A stretch of 64,000 nt of DNA from Plectosphaerella cucumerina (lineage: Eukaryota; Ascomycota; Sordariomycetes; Glomerellales; Plectosphaerellaceae). Below the pieces are notes generated by a model. That model made no database searches, was not told the origin of the DNA, and worked only from the letters and a program-made list of their open reading frames with translations. The stretch is taken from NCBI GenBank assembly GCA_020746995.1, contig JAGPXD010000003.1, positions 5,146,001 to 5,210,000 of the forward strand, in the 5' to 3' direction. Both the position numbers and the translations under genes were made by a program. Shown here piece after piece: positions 33,101-44,039 of the stretch; positions within the stretch are counted from its first letter, which is position 1; every line of letters starts with the position of its first letter.

Positions 33101-34608
33101 ATGGCGCAGAAGACACCCCGGCCTAAGCACAAGTACGAGTTCGGCGGCCCGTAAGTCTACCCTCCCCCTGACTTCATGCACATGCTAACCCCTCCAGCCC
33201 CGGGGCCACGGCCATCGTCTTCGGCCTCCCTGTTCTCCTCAACGTCTTCTACTTCGCCTGCAACGATCTCTCCGGCTGCCCGGCCCCCGCCCTTCTCGCC
33301 CCTCGCTCCCTCACTTGGGCCACCCTGAAGTCCCAGATCCCCTGGCCCACCGACGGCCTCCGCGGCTTCGTCTCCTGGGAGGCCACCGCCTGGCTCGCCG
33401 TCTACTACCTCATCAGCCTCGTTCTCTACGCCATCCTCCCCGCCCAGGTCCTCCCCGGCACCCCCCTCCGCGAGTCCGGCAAGCGTCTCACCTACCGCTT
33501 CAACTCCTTCGGCGCCTCCATCGTCCAGCTCCTCGGCTGCGCGGCCGGCACCGCCATCTACGGCGCCGAGTTCCCCGTCTGGGTCTTCATCACCGACAAC
33601 TACCTCCAGCTCCTGTCCGCCAGCATCCTCCTCGCCTTCGCCATCTCCGTCTGGGTCTACGCCAAGAGCTTCTCCGTGCGGCCCCGCGACCCCTCCCTGC
33701 GCGAGCTCGCCGTCGGCGGAAACACGGGCAGCCTCATCTACGACTTCTACATCGGCCGTGAGCTCAACCCGCGCATCACCCTCCCTCTCTTCGGCGAGGT
33801 CGACGTCAAGGCCTGGCTTGAGATGCGCGTCGGCCTCACCGGCTGGATCATCCTCAACCTCGCCTTCGTCGCCAAGCAGTACCGCCTCTACGGCACCGTC
33901 AGCGACAGCATCCTCTTCATCACCGCCGTGCAGGCCTACTACGTCCTCGAGGGCCAGTACGCCGAGGCCGGCCTCCTGGGCATGATGGACATCACCACCG
34001 ATGGCCTCGGCTACATGCTCACCTTTGGCGACATCGTCTGGGTCCCCTTCCTCTACTCCACCCAGTGCCGCTACCTTGCCGTCCACCCCGTCCACATGGG
34101 CTGGGGCGGTATCGCTGTCGCCATGGCCCTCTTCGCCACGGGCCTCTTCATCTTCCGCGCCTCGAACAAGCAGAAGGCCGATTTCCGCAAGGATCCCGAC
34201 GGCCCTCGCTTCAAGAACATGTCCTACCTCCAAACCAAGCGCGGCACCCGCCTGCTCACCTCGGGCTGGTGGGGCGTCTCCCGCCACATCAACTATTTTG
34301 GCGACTGGCTGCAGTCGACGCCTTTCACCATTCCCACGGGCATCGCGGGTTACGTGATCCTGCCTGCTGGTACTGGTCTTGCTGCCGCCGCTGCCAACAG
34401 CGCTACCATGCTCGACGGCCGTGAGGTTGTCCAGGAGGCCGCTCGCGGCTGGGGCATGCTCTTCACCTACTTCTACGCCCTCTACTTTGCCTTCCTGCTC
34501 GTCCACCGCGAGGGCCGTGACGATGCCGCCTGCGCCGAAAAGTACGGCGAGGATTGGGACAATTACAAGAAGATTGTTAAGTGGAAGATCCTGCCGGGCG
34601 TGTACTAG
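33101..34608 (+). CDS. ERG24: Delta(14)-sterol reductase
   Basis: Exons 33101-33150 and 33198-34608 (47-base intron GTAAGT...CTCCAG) give 486 residues. The enzyme reduces the C14-C15 double bond after lanosterol 14-demethylation in ergosterol synthesis, using NADPH in the ER membrane. There are eight or more hydrophobic helices. Family signatures are YDFYIGRELNPR, MMDITTDGLGYMLTFGD and the C-terminal LLTSGWWGVSRHINYFGDW at about residue 366, ending in ILPGVY. I call ERG24 rather than the related ERG4 from the MMDITTDG-FGD block and the YLAVHPV segment. No pathway neighbour lies beside it. Confidence 0.93.
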
Positions 34609-34731
34609 AGGGGGTCATAGATGACATCCGGGGGTTGAATACATATCCTCATAGATGCTCATAAATCATACTGCTTCCCTAATCCCGCTGGCCAAATCAA
34701 ACCTATATCAGACATTGCCGTTCCTCTCGGC

Positions 34732-36867
34732 CTACTTCTCCAGGCTGTCCAGGCAGTTGAGGATGATCTTCCCGAGCTGCCACCGCTCGCGCCGCCGGAA
34801 CACGCGCTTCGCCCACGCCATGGCTGCCGCGGTGTCCCCGTCCGCCACGCCCACGACCTGCATCGACCCCATGCTGCCCCCTCGGACCAGCTGCCAAGCG
34901 ATCATGAAGGCCTTGTAAGCGTAGAGTGTGATCCAAGGCGCCTCCGAGTCAACCTCGGCGGCTCCTGTCGCGTCCAGGTACCGCAGGAACCAGTCAACGT
35001 GCGGCTGCACCACTTTTGCCGTGTTGGACTCGCACAGGAACTCGCTCGATGGCGCCAGGAACGTCAGCTGCTGCAGCACTGCGTCCATGCTGCTCTCAAC
35101 GATGCCGCCGGTATGTGATGGTGACCACATTTGCATCTCCATCATTGCCGTCTGCCACGTCGCCTCGCAGAGAAGTGCGTGTGGTGTGGGTGGTGTTGTT
35201 GTTTCGGGGGTGCGAATGAACGGGCTGAGGGCGAGTAGCGATGACTTGAGCGGTTCTAATCGTTCCATGCTAAGCCGACCTGTCATGGTCGACCATCCCG
35301 AGATCTCTCGGGCGCTGGAGATGAGGAACTGCGTGATATTGATGGCGCCGTAGGGGTCGAAGGGCGGTATTGTCGTAAGCTCCACGTCCGAGAGGAACCG
35401 CCGCACCGCCTCAGTATAGGAGACTGGATTCGGCCCCGACATCCTCGAGACCAGCTGCCGATGAGCCCACTCAATGGACGATGATGCCGTCCAAAAGTCG
35501 TCCGGACACGGCAGGTCATGCTTGATCTCCAGGTGCGAGAGCGACCGCGGCACCGAGAGGAACTGATACCACAGGGCATCAACCTGGTGCACGGCGAAGG
35601 CGGTGCGTTTCTGCGACTCGTTGTGCACAAACTGCCGCCACAGGGCATCCAGGTCCTGTGTCGTCGCCGATTCGACAAACGTCGGCTGCATGAGCCCCCC
35701 GGCCCTGGCCAGCGAGATCATCTTGGAGTGCGTCTTCAGCCCGAAAGATGACTCTGCGCCGCACATGTACATCATGGCGTGGATCTGCAGCAGCAAGTAC
35801 GCCTGCACCATGGACAGGCTGTGTGCGGTATCGTGGGCCCTCTCGTCATCGCATGCCACCAGCAGGCGCGCGCGGTGGTAGCACCGCACCGACAGCTTGT
35901 GACCGGACCCCTGGATGCCGCCAGTATCTGGGTCCTCACCGTGTTGATACGCGAGGCTGAGCATGCTCAGAAGCAGGTAGTTGGCGATCTGGGCGGTGTC
36001 GAGGGTGTGCTGGTGGAGGAACGGGACAAAGTGGGAGACGTGGACGAAGAAGAGGTCGCGGCCGCGGGCGATTTGCATCTCCGAGGGCATCCACTCGTCC
36101 TGGATCTGCGAGAGGTCCATGGACAGCAGGCCTTCGGGGATCTCCTGGTCGAAGGTGAAGGCGGTCATGTTGGAGCCAAAAGGCGACGTCTGCGAGGCGG
36201 GCAGCGGGTGCATGTTGGCATCGAATCGGTCGGTTGGTCCGAGAAAAGGGGCGGCCATGACGAGGTTCGGATCCATATTTGACGATGGGTTAATGGCCGT
36301 CATCTGCGTGAGGGAACCCGCAGCAAGGCGGATCTCATCGTCCTCGGTGCTCGACGGTAGGCTCGTCGCCAAGGCGGCATGATGGCCAGGTCTTGTGTCA
36401 AAGTGACCGTGACTAAACGTCGACGTCGATTGCCATGAGCCAGCAATGTCGACTTCCATTTCGCCCTCATCACTCGACATCGCTGGATTTGAGCAGCCGC
36501 GGGTGTGAGTAGAGATGGAGACGGGCGACACAAAGGCAGTGTTGACATGTCCTCTCGGAACGCTGGGATCTGTCGTCTCGTCCCTCGGGCTCTGTGAATC
36601 GCGGCACTCGCGTTGTGGCCGCTTCCTCGCCCGTCTCTCCTCCTGCTCGGGGTGCTTCCTCTTCATGTGACGGTGGCGCAGGTCGGGGCGCGAGAAGGTA
36701 GCCTGGCAGAAGTCGCAAGGTAGGGCCGCGTCGTCCTGCGACCGCGTGTGAAGGGCGGCATGTCGTTTGAGGTTCTCGTGTCGTGTGAACCGGCTCTGGC
36801 AGACGACGCACTGGAAGGGCTGGAACGAGGGTCGCCGCTCGACGGTCGTGCTACCGGGGCTGGGCAT
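34732..36867 (-). CDS. C2H2 zinc-finger transcription factor with fungal-specific domain
   Basis: An intronless gene of 711 residues. Two tandem C2H2 fingers lie near the N terminus: CVVCQSRFTRHENLKRHAALH (about 20-40) and CDFCQATFSRPDLRHRHMKRKH (about 51-72), followed by a basic stretch. Residues about 280-500 match the fungal-specific transcription factor domain (PF04082 type): FFVHVSHFVPFLHQHTLD, LSVRCYHRARLLVACDD and AVHQVDALWYQFLSVPRSL. The combination of C2H2 fingers with this middle domain is a known Pezizomycotina class. The nearest downstream transcription unit is the MFS permease cluster at 38047-45357, also led by a minus-strand gene. A regulatory link is possible but not shown. 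Confidence 0.9.
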   Translation of the reverse strand: MPSPGSTTVERRPSFQPFQCVVCQSRFTRHENLKRHAALHTRSQDDAALPCDFCQATFSRPDLRHRHMKRKHPEQEERRARKRPQRECRDSQSPRDETTDPSVPRGHVNTAFVSPVSISTHTRGCSNPAMSSDEGEMEVDIAGSWQSTSTFSHGHFDTRPGHHAALATSLPSSTEDDEIRLAAGSLTQMTAINPSSNMDPNLVMAAPFLGPTDRFDANMHPLPASQTSPFGSNMTAFTFDQEIPEGLLSMDLSQIQDEWMPSEMQIARGRDLFFVHVSHFVPFLHQHTLDTAQIANYLLLSMLSLAYQHGEDPDTGGIQGSGHKLSVRCYHRARLLVACDDERAHDTAHSLSMVQAYLLLQIHAMMYMCGAESSFGLKTHSKMISLARAGGLMQPTFVESATTQDLDALWRQFVHNESQKRTAFAVHQVDALWYQFLSVPRSLSHLEIKHDLPCPDDFWTASSSIEWAHRQLVSRMSGPNPVSYTEAVRRFLSDVELTTIPPFDPYGAINITQFLISSAREISGWSTMTGRLSMERLEPLKSSLLALSPFIRTPETTTPPTPHALLCEATWQTAMMEMQMWSPSHTGGIVESSMDAVLQQLTFLAPSSEFLCESNTAKVVQPHVDWFLRYLDATGAAEVDSEAPWITLYAYKAFMIAWQLVRGGSMGSMQVVGVADGDTAAAMAWAKRVFRRRERWQLGKIILNCLDSLEK

Positions 36868-38046
36868 TTTAAGGGAGGGTGTTGTACAGGGGAGAGGAGG
36901 ATGAGGAGGGGAGTCGACGACGACGTTGACGATCTTCGGCGAGGATGTCTCTGTTCAGGGTCTGGAGGTGAGGTGGGAGGAAAAAAAGATGGATGCCGAA
37001 GACCGGGGAGCAACGGCAGACTGGAAGGAGCAGAAGCCGATAGCCCAGAGGCAGGCACCTCACTCACAGCACAGGGGCGCTGCTTCCCCGCAAAGTCGGC
37101 CCCCCCCCGCATGAGAACGGGTGCTTTTGGGAGGTGCGCGCGCCGCCTGACGTAGCGCATTCGTTTCCCCCAGCAACTATTGGCTCGAACGGCTTATCGT
37201 CCGGGCCCGCTGCGCCGGGATGCCCCTCGGCGGGAGCCCCGATACCGTATCAGGACGTGGCTATAGCGCAGTTCCACGCTGGAGGTGCTCACTGGCATTG
37301 GCTCCGGCGCTGTTATCGGCGAGGTGACAGTCAGGGAGCCCACTGAAGATAGACTGTGCTTGCCTATTTCTGCCGCTTATCTTGGGAGATTTTCACCGAT
37401 CAATCATTGCCGACTCGGAGGTTTTAGTTCTAGAAAAAATGATTCATCTTTTGCTAAGAAGAAGCCATCGTCGGGTTGCCTCGCGTGCCTCTGGCTCGGG
37501 GCCTGAGAACCACACACCTTACTCCGCGCTCTCACGTTTTTCGTACGTAAAAGACCTGGGGACTTTGGGGATTCTTGGCCCGCTTCCCCAGCAGCAATAT
37601 TCGCTCGCCCGAGTCGCCCCCCGCCACAGACCCTGCCCGGCGGCAGGGATGCGTTAGGTTGGCCGACTTCAGGCCGGCACCTCGACGGGGCTGACACAGA
37701 GGCCAATCTGGCCCGTTGGGAAGGGTCCTCTGGCTGGTGCGAGCGGCCTAGCGTTCCGCCGGGTGTTCCTTGGGCGCATGGAAAGGGGCTAGATTATGCT
37801 AGTGCGTGGCATCGGCATCGGCTGCACGGCATGGGACGAGGGCACAGGATGGAATTTGCACGGTACGAAGGGTACGAGGGAGTCACGCGAGGTTTCAACA
37901 CACAAGATGAGTTCATTATGGTTGAAGAATGTAAAATGCTATGAAGCCAGTCGCGGAAAGCAAAGTCGACCTCCTGAGGGCCTGAATAGACAAGCTCTTG
38001 CAAGATGGCATCACCTGCAAGAGCCCGTCTACTCCCCACGCGCCCC
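36868..38046. other. Intergenic, 1.2 kb; no gene seen
   Basis: The promoter of the C2H2 factor and the 3' region of the MFS permease. A locally AT-rich patch is near 37420-37460. No frame has coding character. Confidence 0.55.
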
Positions 38047-39613
38047 CTAGTACATCTCGTAACGCCAGTTGAGCTGAACCATCTCCTCGGTGACGCCACC
38101 CTTCATGACCTTTGCAATCAGGACCGGGTCGCCAGAGTCGAGGCGCTTGTTCTCGCGACGCACCAGCCAGCCGTAGAAGGTGATGGTCAGAGCGAAGAGC
38201 ACGGCGCAGCCCATGAGGGTGCCGAAGGCGGCGAAGAACTGGGGAGGGGCGTAGTACAGGTACGAGGCCCAGATGTTGGAAGTGCCGCCGATGGCGTTGA
38301 CAAGGGCCGAGGCGGCAGCGCGCTTGGTGACGGGTCGCGCCAGGTGCAGGTTGATGGTCTTGTAGAGAACGAGCTGGGGGCCGACGGAGGCGAAGGGGAG
38401 GATCATCATGGAGAAGTAGCGGGCGCCGATGTTGAGCGTGGACATGGGGATGATGTACATGCCGCAAGAGATGCTGATGCACATGATGATGATGGGGTAG
38501 GCCGTGTTGCGCGTGTCGGACCACCACATGAGGACGTAGTATACGCCGCCGGCAAGGACGTAAGGGGGCGCGGTGAGGAGGAGCGTGATGGTCTTGTTGA
38601 ACTTGAGCGAGGCCACGAGCGTGGGGAAGTAGTTTGCGATGGAACCCTGGGCCTGGGAGAGCATGTTGCAGAGGATGAGGATGAGGAGCTTGGGGTCGGA
38701 CAGGGCCTTGCCGAAGCTCTTGAGGACGCCCTCGCTCTCGGTGCCCTCGGCGGCGCCGGCCTCAGACTCGATGCGCCAGACGGCGAGGTCGCGCTCGACG
38801 CCCTTGAGGATGCGGCTGTTGTGGGGGAACTCGGGCATGAGCAGGCTGCAAACCAGACCGATACCGACGGCTGGAGTTGTTATGTTAGAACAGTCATCAT
38901 GATATTGGAAAATAAAGGGGAAACTCACTGGCAACACCCTCGATGATGAAAAGCCACTGCCAAGCACGGATGCCATGGCTGCCGTCAAGCTGGAAGATGC
39001 CCGCGGCGAAGAGGCCGCCAAAAGCGTTGCCAACCTGCTGGGCAATGTACAGAGCGGCGATGCGCTTTCCGAGCTCAGTCTTGGTGTACCAGGCCGAAAG
39101 GTAGTAGATGGCACCGGGGAAGAAGACGGCCTCGGCAATACCCAGGCAGGCACGCACGGCGAGAAGCTGGGGGTAGGTCTTGACGACGGCGGTGAGGGCG
39201 GAGATGCTGCCCCAGAGGACCACAGCGCAGCAAATATACATGCCGGGGCGAGAAATTTGAGAGATGATGAGGTTGCTGGGGATCTGGAAGGGCAGGTATC
39301 CGACGAAGAGGATGGAGATGGCTGTGGCGAATTGCTTCTCGTCCATGTTGAGGTCCTCCATGATGCCCTGGAGCTTGGCTGCGGCCAGGTTCTGGCGATC
39401 GATGTAGTTGAGAATGTACAGAATCATTATAATAGGTAGGATGATTGTGTCGATGCGCCTGACGAGCTTCTTGTTGAGAGCGGCGATCTCTTCGCTGGAG
39501 AGGCCCCGAAGGGACTCAGGCATGCGGCTGTCCATGCCCTCGTGGACGCAACCCTCGGCCTGGGACGACGCCGAGTCCTTGGTCGGGTGCTTTGCCTCGA
39601 GATCGGTGCTCAT
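38047..39613 (-). CDS. MFS permease, anion/allantoate-type (Dal5-like)
   Basis: Exons 39613-38929 and 38870-38047 (58-base GTGAGT...CTCCAG intron) give 502 residues with about twelve transmembrane helices. Hallmarks of the anion:cation symporter family are LVRRIDTIILPIIMILYILNYIDRQNL at the first helix and loop, GIAEAVFFPGAIYYLSAWYTKTELGKRIA, and YFSMMILPFASVGPQ in the second half. Fungal members carry organic acids, vitamins, amides or allantoate. It is divergent from the HpcH/HpaI aldolase gene, with 1092 bases between, so it may import the substrate of that pathway. The true substrate cannot be read from the sequence. Confidence 0.9.
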
Positions 39614-40705
39614 GATTGCGGTGGAGATGAGGAAGTTGATATGACTGAGTTGTTGTGGTTGTGATGTTGCGATTTGGTTATGACTCGGAGAGTGGAGAGA
39701 AATCCGCAAACAACACTGCGAGGAGTTCGAGAGAAGAAGAGAGAGAAGCTCGTTCTGGTCTGAAGGCCTGAAGAGAGGATCTTCTCCCAAAAAACGAAGG
39801 ATGATCGCGACCCTTTTCAACACGTCCAACAGTCGTCTGGGAGGGCTCGCGGCTGGGCTGGCTATCACGGCTGACGCTGGCCCTCGTCTGCCCCAACGCC
39901 GGGTTTGTGATAAGGAGAAGGCGGTAGCCGAACGGGCGTGTGCCGGGAGGAGCGCCCAAAGTGCCCAAATCGAACCCCAGCATGCCGGCTGCTGCGGAGG
40001 GGGGACCATTCCCCTGTGAGACTAGCTCCGGGGGGGCTGATAAGGGGGAAAGAAACACTGTCCATGCGCTATCCCGGGCCTTGAACAGCGCCAGCGAAAG
40101 TCTGGGGTACATGACTCGGGGTGGGCCTCGGGCAGGAAGGGCGGCGAGCCACATGGAGGACGGGAATTACTAACTTGGGGGTCTGGTCTGCCATGGCCTG
40201 GTCCCTGTCGACGGAGCTCACCCGGCGTCCTGGAGAGCCGCACGAGGCTAGGGTGGGTGGTGCTGTCACTGTGAGTGAGGTGTGCTCCGGGCGGGAGAGG
40301 ATAGGGGCGGAGGGAGTTGGGGGGAGCTCCTCCCGGTGGGGCCGATGCCTCCCGGATCAGACGCCGACGACACACTGCACTGCAACCGTTGGTAGCTTCA
40401 ACCTCGTTGCCCGAGCATCGGCTACCTTCGTCTCCTCCTCCTCTCCTCCTCCCGCATATTGGTCCTCGGAGGAGCAACGGCGGCAAACGATGGCGTCTTC
40501 AGATCTGCACGGCGGAGACCGGACCACAGGCCGACGCCTGAAGGTTAAAGAGCAAGGGGCTTCGTTGCCGAAAACACCAAGCTTATCTTCCATCCCCTAT
40601 CATACCAGACATCTCTAGACAAACACCTCCCTCACAAGCTCTCTCACATCCCTGAACTCGGCCCTCTGCCCAGACTCCTCTCAGACACTTCCCCCCACCG
40701 CCACA
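39614..40705. promoter_or_regulatory. Divergent promoter, MFS permease and aldolase
   Basis: This 1.09-kb gap is GC-rich with no coding signal. It contains GGGAGCTCCTCCC-like sites (see 40319-40336), CTCGGAGGAGC at 40465-40475, GGGAGGAGCGCCC near 39945-39957 and CGGAGCTC near 40212. A CT-rich tract at about 40430-40453 resembles a fungal core promoter. Confidence 0.6.
40319..40336. promoter_or_regulatory. GGAGCTCC-type palindromic site, aldolase promoter
   Basis: GGGGGGAGCTCCTCCCGG is centred on the palindrome GGAGCTCC and is close to the 18-bp palindrome found in the second divergent promoter of this cluster. It lies about 370 bases upstream of the aldolase ATG. Confidence 0.5.
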
Positions 40706-41506
40706 ATGAGCTACCCTACCGCCCTCAACACCACCATCCAGAACCCCCGGCTGCGGCTGCTCAACAAGCTGCGCGCCAACGAGTACCCCCTGCTCACCTT
40801 CGTCGCCATCCCCTCCGTCCGCCAGGCCCAGATCGTCGCCCTCACCGGTCTCGACGGCATCATCATCGACTGCGAGCATGGCCACATCGGCGACGACTCG
40901 ATGCACAACTCCGTCGCCGCCATCTCCGCCCTCGGCGTCTCCCCCGTCATCCGCGTCCGGGGCCCCTCCCACGACATCATCAAGCGCGCCCTCGACACGG
41001 GTGCCCACGGCATCATGGTGCCCCAGATCAACAACGCCGAGGAAGTCCGCCAGGTCGTCGCCTCGTCAAAGTTCCCGCCTCAGGGCGTGCGTGGCCAGGG
41101 CTCCGCCTTCCCCGCCATTGCTCACGGACTCACTACGCCCGAGTACATGAAGTCAGCGGATCAGACGATCCTGACAATGATTCAGATTGAGACTCGCGCC
41201 GGTGTTGAGAATGTCGATGAGATCTGCGCTGTTGACGGTGTTGACATGGTCTTCATCGGCCCCAATGACCTGGCACAGTCGCTTTTCGGCTACGTTCCTG
41301 CCCGTGGTGACGAGCCTGAGTTCCTGGATGCCATTGACAAGATCATCGCTGCTGCTCGCAAGCACGGAAAGTGGGTGGGCCGCATGGTCAACAACGGCAC
41401 TGTTGCCAAGGAGGTGCGCTCGCGCTTCGACATGGTTGCCATTACCGGTGACACGAAGGCTATCCAGAACTGGTACACTGCCGAGTTTGAGATTGCGCGG
41501 TCGTAA
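40706..41506 (+). CDS. HpcH/HpaI family 2-keto-3-deoxy-acid aldolase
   Basis: An intronless gene of 266 residues. HpcH/HpaI aldolases are metal-dependent class II enzymes that cleave 2-keto-3-deoxy (or 4-hydroxy-2-keto) acids to pyruvate or oxaloacetate-type products plus an aldehyde. Visible motifs are IIDCEHGHIGDDS (the D-E-H region of the active site), GVRGQGSAF, metal-ligand Glu in MIQIETRAGVEN (near 160) and metal-ligand Asp in FIGPNDLAQS (near 187). The length is that of a complete single-domain enzyme. The divergent MFS permease and the nearby RidA and dioxygenase genes suggest a catabolic role. The family also includes 2-keto-3-deoxy-rhamnonate aldolases, but this promoter lacks the CGAGGGA motif of the sugar cluster. 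Confidence 0.92.
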   Translation: MSYPTALNTTIQNPRLRLLNKLRANEYPLLTFVAIPSVRQAQIVALTGLDGIIIDCEHGHIGDDSMHNSVAAISALGVSPVIRVRGPSHDIIKRALDTGAHGIMVPQINNAEEVRQVVASSKFPPQGVRGQGSAFPAIAHGLTTPEYMKSADQTILTMIQIETRAGVENVDEICAVDGVDMVFIGPNDLAQSLFGYVPARGDEPEFLDAIDKIIAAARKHGKWVGRMVNNGTVAKEVRSRFDMVAITGDTKAIQNWYTAEFEIARS

Positions 41507-42545
41507 GCTGAGGGGTGGATGTAGGAGGGAAGTGGGTAGGCATTGGATAAAGCACAGGCATGGATAGACATGGAGCATTTTTCGGTATACCCTTGGGTAC
41601 AATAGACATCGTTTACGAACTGGTCATGGGAGATTGTGTGCTTTGAGGTACCAGTACATGTGACTACTTTGATGGGAGGTTGGGTGGACTTCTGGGGCTG
41701 TGGCGAGTGATGAGCACGGGACATGCGCACCCTTGAGATACCAGCATTCGGGGCTTCGGGAGAGAGGGCGTATCTACACCCCGTGCGGCAATGAGTTCAT
41801 CCCAACACGCGGAAGCGGTTATTGACTTTTAGCGAGAGAGCGGCAAGCCCTGAAACCTGCCCCTTTCATTGTCACATGGTCTCTGGCAAGATGTGCTTCT
41901 CCGAGGATATCTATGACCCCGGATGAAAACGGATGAAGCTTTCCGTAGAATTACTTTCCAGAACTCTGTGATGCTTGACAATCATTCTCATGAAGTTGAA
42001 TATGTGTTGCAGATGAGAGCGGTCAAGTGGTCATAGCATGAAAAACGTAGAATTTTCGTTTTGAAAACTGATTCTCCATTTGGAGGCAAGGTCGGCCTTA
42101 AAATCATAGCCTCTGTCAACCCATCAAGAGTAGCATAAGAGCTGATGTTTGGATGGGCCACCAACGACTTTGCAGTCTATGATGATCTCTGTGATGCTTC
42201 AGGTAGGCTTCACACATCTTCCGCCACTTCTAAGTGTCGATGTCTCCCCCTGAGCGGAACAGACCAAGAGGCCACGTCCTGGCCAAAACAACATTCGTCA
42301 ATACCCAGTAGCCGCATCTTCAGGGTAACTGCCGCGCAATAGCCGTCATCTTTGGAGCATGAAGGGAGGTGTGTCTATACGATCATAGCAATGCAGGAGT
42401 ACAAGGACATGGCCCGATACCCCGGACACGCCACGTGCGCAGCATGCAAACAGGCTTCAGCTCAGGGTTCCTTAGATTGTCATGATTTCATTTTTGGTAT
42501 CGTGTCTATCCACTCTCCCGTCTAATCCCATTTCTCCATGCCAGC
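41507..42545. other. Intergenic between convergent genes; AT-richer patch
   Basis: The aldolase and RidA genes converge on this 1.04-kb gap. Bases about 41880-42120 are clearly richer in A and T than the rest of the window. No gene or repeat is recognised. Confidence 0.5.
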
Positions 42546-42997
42546 TTAAACCTGCGCAATGCACTCAATCTCGATGACGGTACCGGCGCCAGGGGCCACG
42601 GCCTGCAGGCACGAGCGCGAGGGCATGGGCTGCGGCAGGAAGTCGATGTACACCTCGTTCATGGCGGCAAAGTCCTTCATGTCGGCCAGGTACACGTTGT
42701 ACTTGACAACCTGCTCGAGGGAAGAGCCAGAGAGCTCAAGGACCTCCTTGATGTTCTGGAGGGCCGTCCTCTGGGGAGGACGTTAGTAGGCCAGCTGGGG
42801 TTCTGTGGGCAGGGGACATACCGTGGCTAACTTGATCTCGCCGGTGGCGGTCTGGCCAGCAAGGAAGACGAGGCCGGGGACCTTGACGGCCGGGCCTTGG
42901 GCATGTTAGCGGACCGGGGGAGGAAGGGGGCTGGGAGGGACGTACAGTTGTGAGGCTTGGGAGGGAACTTCTCGCTGGAGATGAGCTGACGAGACAT
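42546..42997 (-). CDS. RidA/YjgF/YER057c family enamine/imine deaminase
   Basis: Three small exons, 42997-42946, 42895-42822 and 42770-42546, give 116 residues; introns are GTACGT...CCAAG and GTATGT...CCCCAG with a CTAAC branch. RidA proteins are trimers that hydrolyse reactive enamines or imines such as 2-aminoacrylate. Family blocks are FPPKPHN, VPGLVFLAGQTA, LEQVVKYNVYLADMKDF, MNEVYIDFLP and PSRSCLQA with the conserved Arg, and the terminal IEIECIA. The family usually has RSAVQ here, so the SCLQ variant is slightly unusual. It is divergent from the 2OG-Fe(II) dioxygenase gene and shares its promoter gap. Confidence 0.9.
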
Positions 42998-44039
42998 GGT
43001 TGCGGTTGGTGATGGTAGTGAAACGGTGGGTGAAGAGGGTGTATGGACTGGGTATGTCTGGCAGGGGGTGAGGTAGGGGAAAGTTGAGATGGTGTCTTGG
43101 TGTGATGATGGAAGATCCGGAAAGGTGCCTATCTTGCAGGCAGCGTTTTAAATCGCCCATCTGCCGCCTGGCCAGGGCACATGGAAGAATTCCTCCGCCT
43201 TCGGATCTTGTCCTGCCCCTACGGCGGAGGAGCTCCAGACGGCAAGGAGATAACGCCGGCGACGCACCCGTCGGTTGACGGAACGGCCCTTTGGATGGCT
43301 AGGGTGCATCGTGGGTCGGAGGTCCCGCATCTCCGGGGGATCTGGGAGGAGCTCCTCCCAACACCACCCCGGCATTGACCCTGCGAGTCATGCACTTTTG
43401 CCGTTCCTGGACGCCTCAACCAGTCATTTTCAAGGATCGCGGAGGAGCAGTGGGCCTATTCACTCCTCCCTCCTCCTCCCTGTCCTCCTCCTCCTCCCTC
43501 ATTCCTCGTCTTGCACACTCCTCCCAGATATGCATCCAGACATGTACTGATTGCAGCCATCCTCCTTACCTGCACCTTGGCGGAGTGCCAGAGATACAGG
43601 AGGCGCCCGAGACAGATGGATTGAACGCCGCGTTCTATCTGCATTGCCGATGCTTGACCCCGGCCGCACCGTCCCGCGAACACCGTGCTCCTTATCCCAA
43701 CCAGGGGAGCCCCCAGATGCTCTCCCCGATGTTCGCCCCCGACGTCCGCACCCTCGGTAAGCGGCTCGCTGAGCCCCCAGACTACCCTTCGTGCTCTTTG
43801 CGACCTTCGGCGGAGCTCGATGGCGTGGTCGAGGGCCGATCGTACGACGCCGGCGGACGGCGGCTCTCCTTCCCTCAGACATCTACTGAGTGCATCGGGG
43901 TATAAGAGATTCAGGACGACCAGGACAACTTGAGCCTCTTGATCCAGCAGAGCCAACCACAGCATCCACGCTTATCAAGACTATCTACTCCCACATCACA
44001 TCATCCACACCCCTTGCTTTGCCCACAGACAGACGCACC
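42998..44039. promoter_or_regulatory. Divergent promoter, RidA and dioxygenase
   Basis: A 1.04-kb gap without convincing coding sequence. It has GGAGGAGCTCC at 43226-43236, an 18-bp palindrome at 43343-43360, CGCGGAGGAGC at 43438-43448, CGGCGGAGCTC near 43808 and a long CT-rich tract at about 43460-43510. Confidence 0.6.
43343..43360. promoter_or_regulatory. 18-bp perfect palindrome, candidate regulator site
   Basis: TGGGAGGAGCTCCTCCCA reads identically on both strands. It lies 346 bases upstream of the RidA ATG and 680 bases upstream of the dioxygenase ATG. The core GGAGGAGCTCC recurs at 43226 and, with small changes, in the other divergent promoter of the cluster. Confidence 0.6.

Noticed and set aside
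33157..34506. A 449-codon frame antisense to ERG24
   Set aside because: It is rich in Glu, Gly, Asp and Val in the pattern caused by high GC at third positions of the real gene. ERG24 has full family motifs on the plus strand.
38005..38946. A 313-codon frame antisense to the MFS permease
   Set aside because: Composition (Glu, Gly, Asp, Val) is a shadow of the transporter reading frame; no domain.
40706..41506. Assigning the HpcH aldolase as the last step of the sugar cluster
   Set aside because: The family allows a 2-keto-3-deoxy-rhamnonate aldolase role, but the gene lies 12 kb away with different promoter motifs and no CGAGGGA site in its promoter, so the link is not supported.
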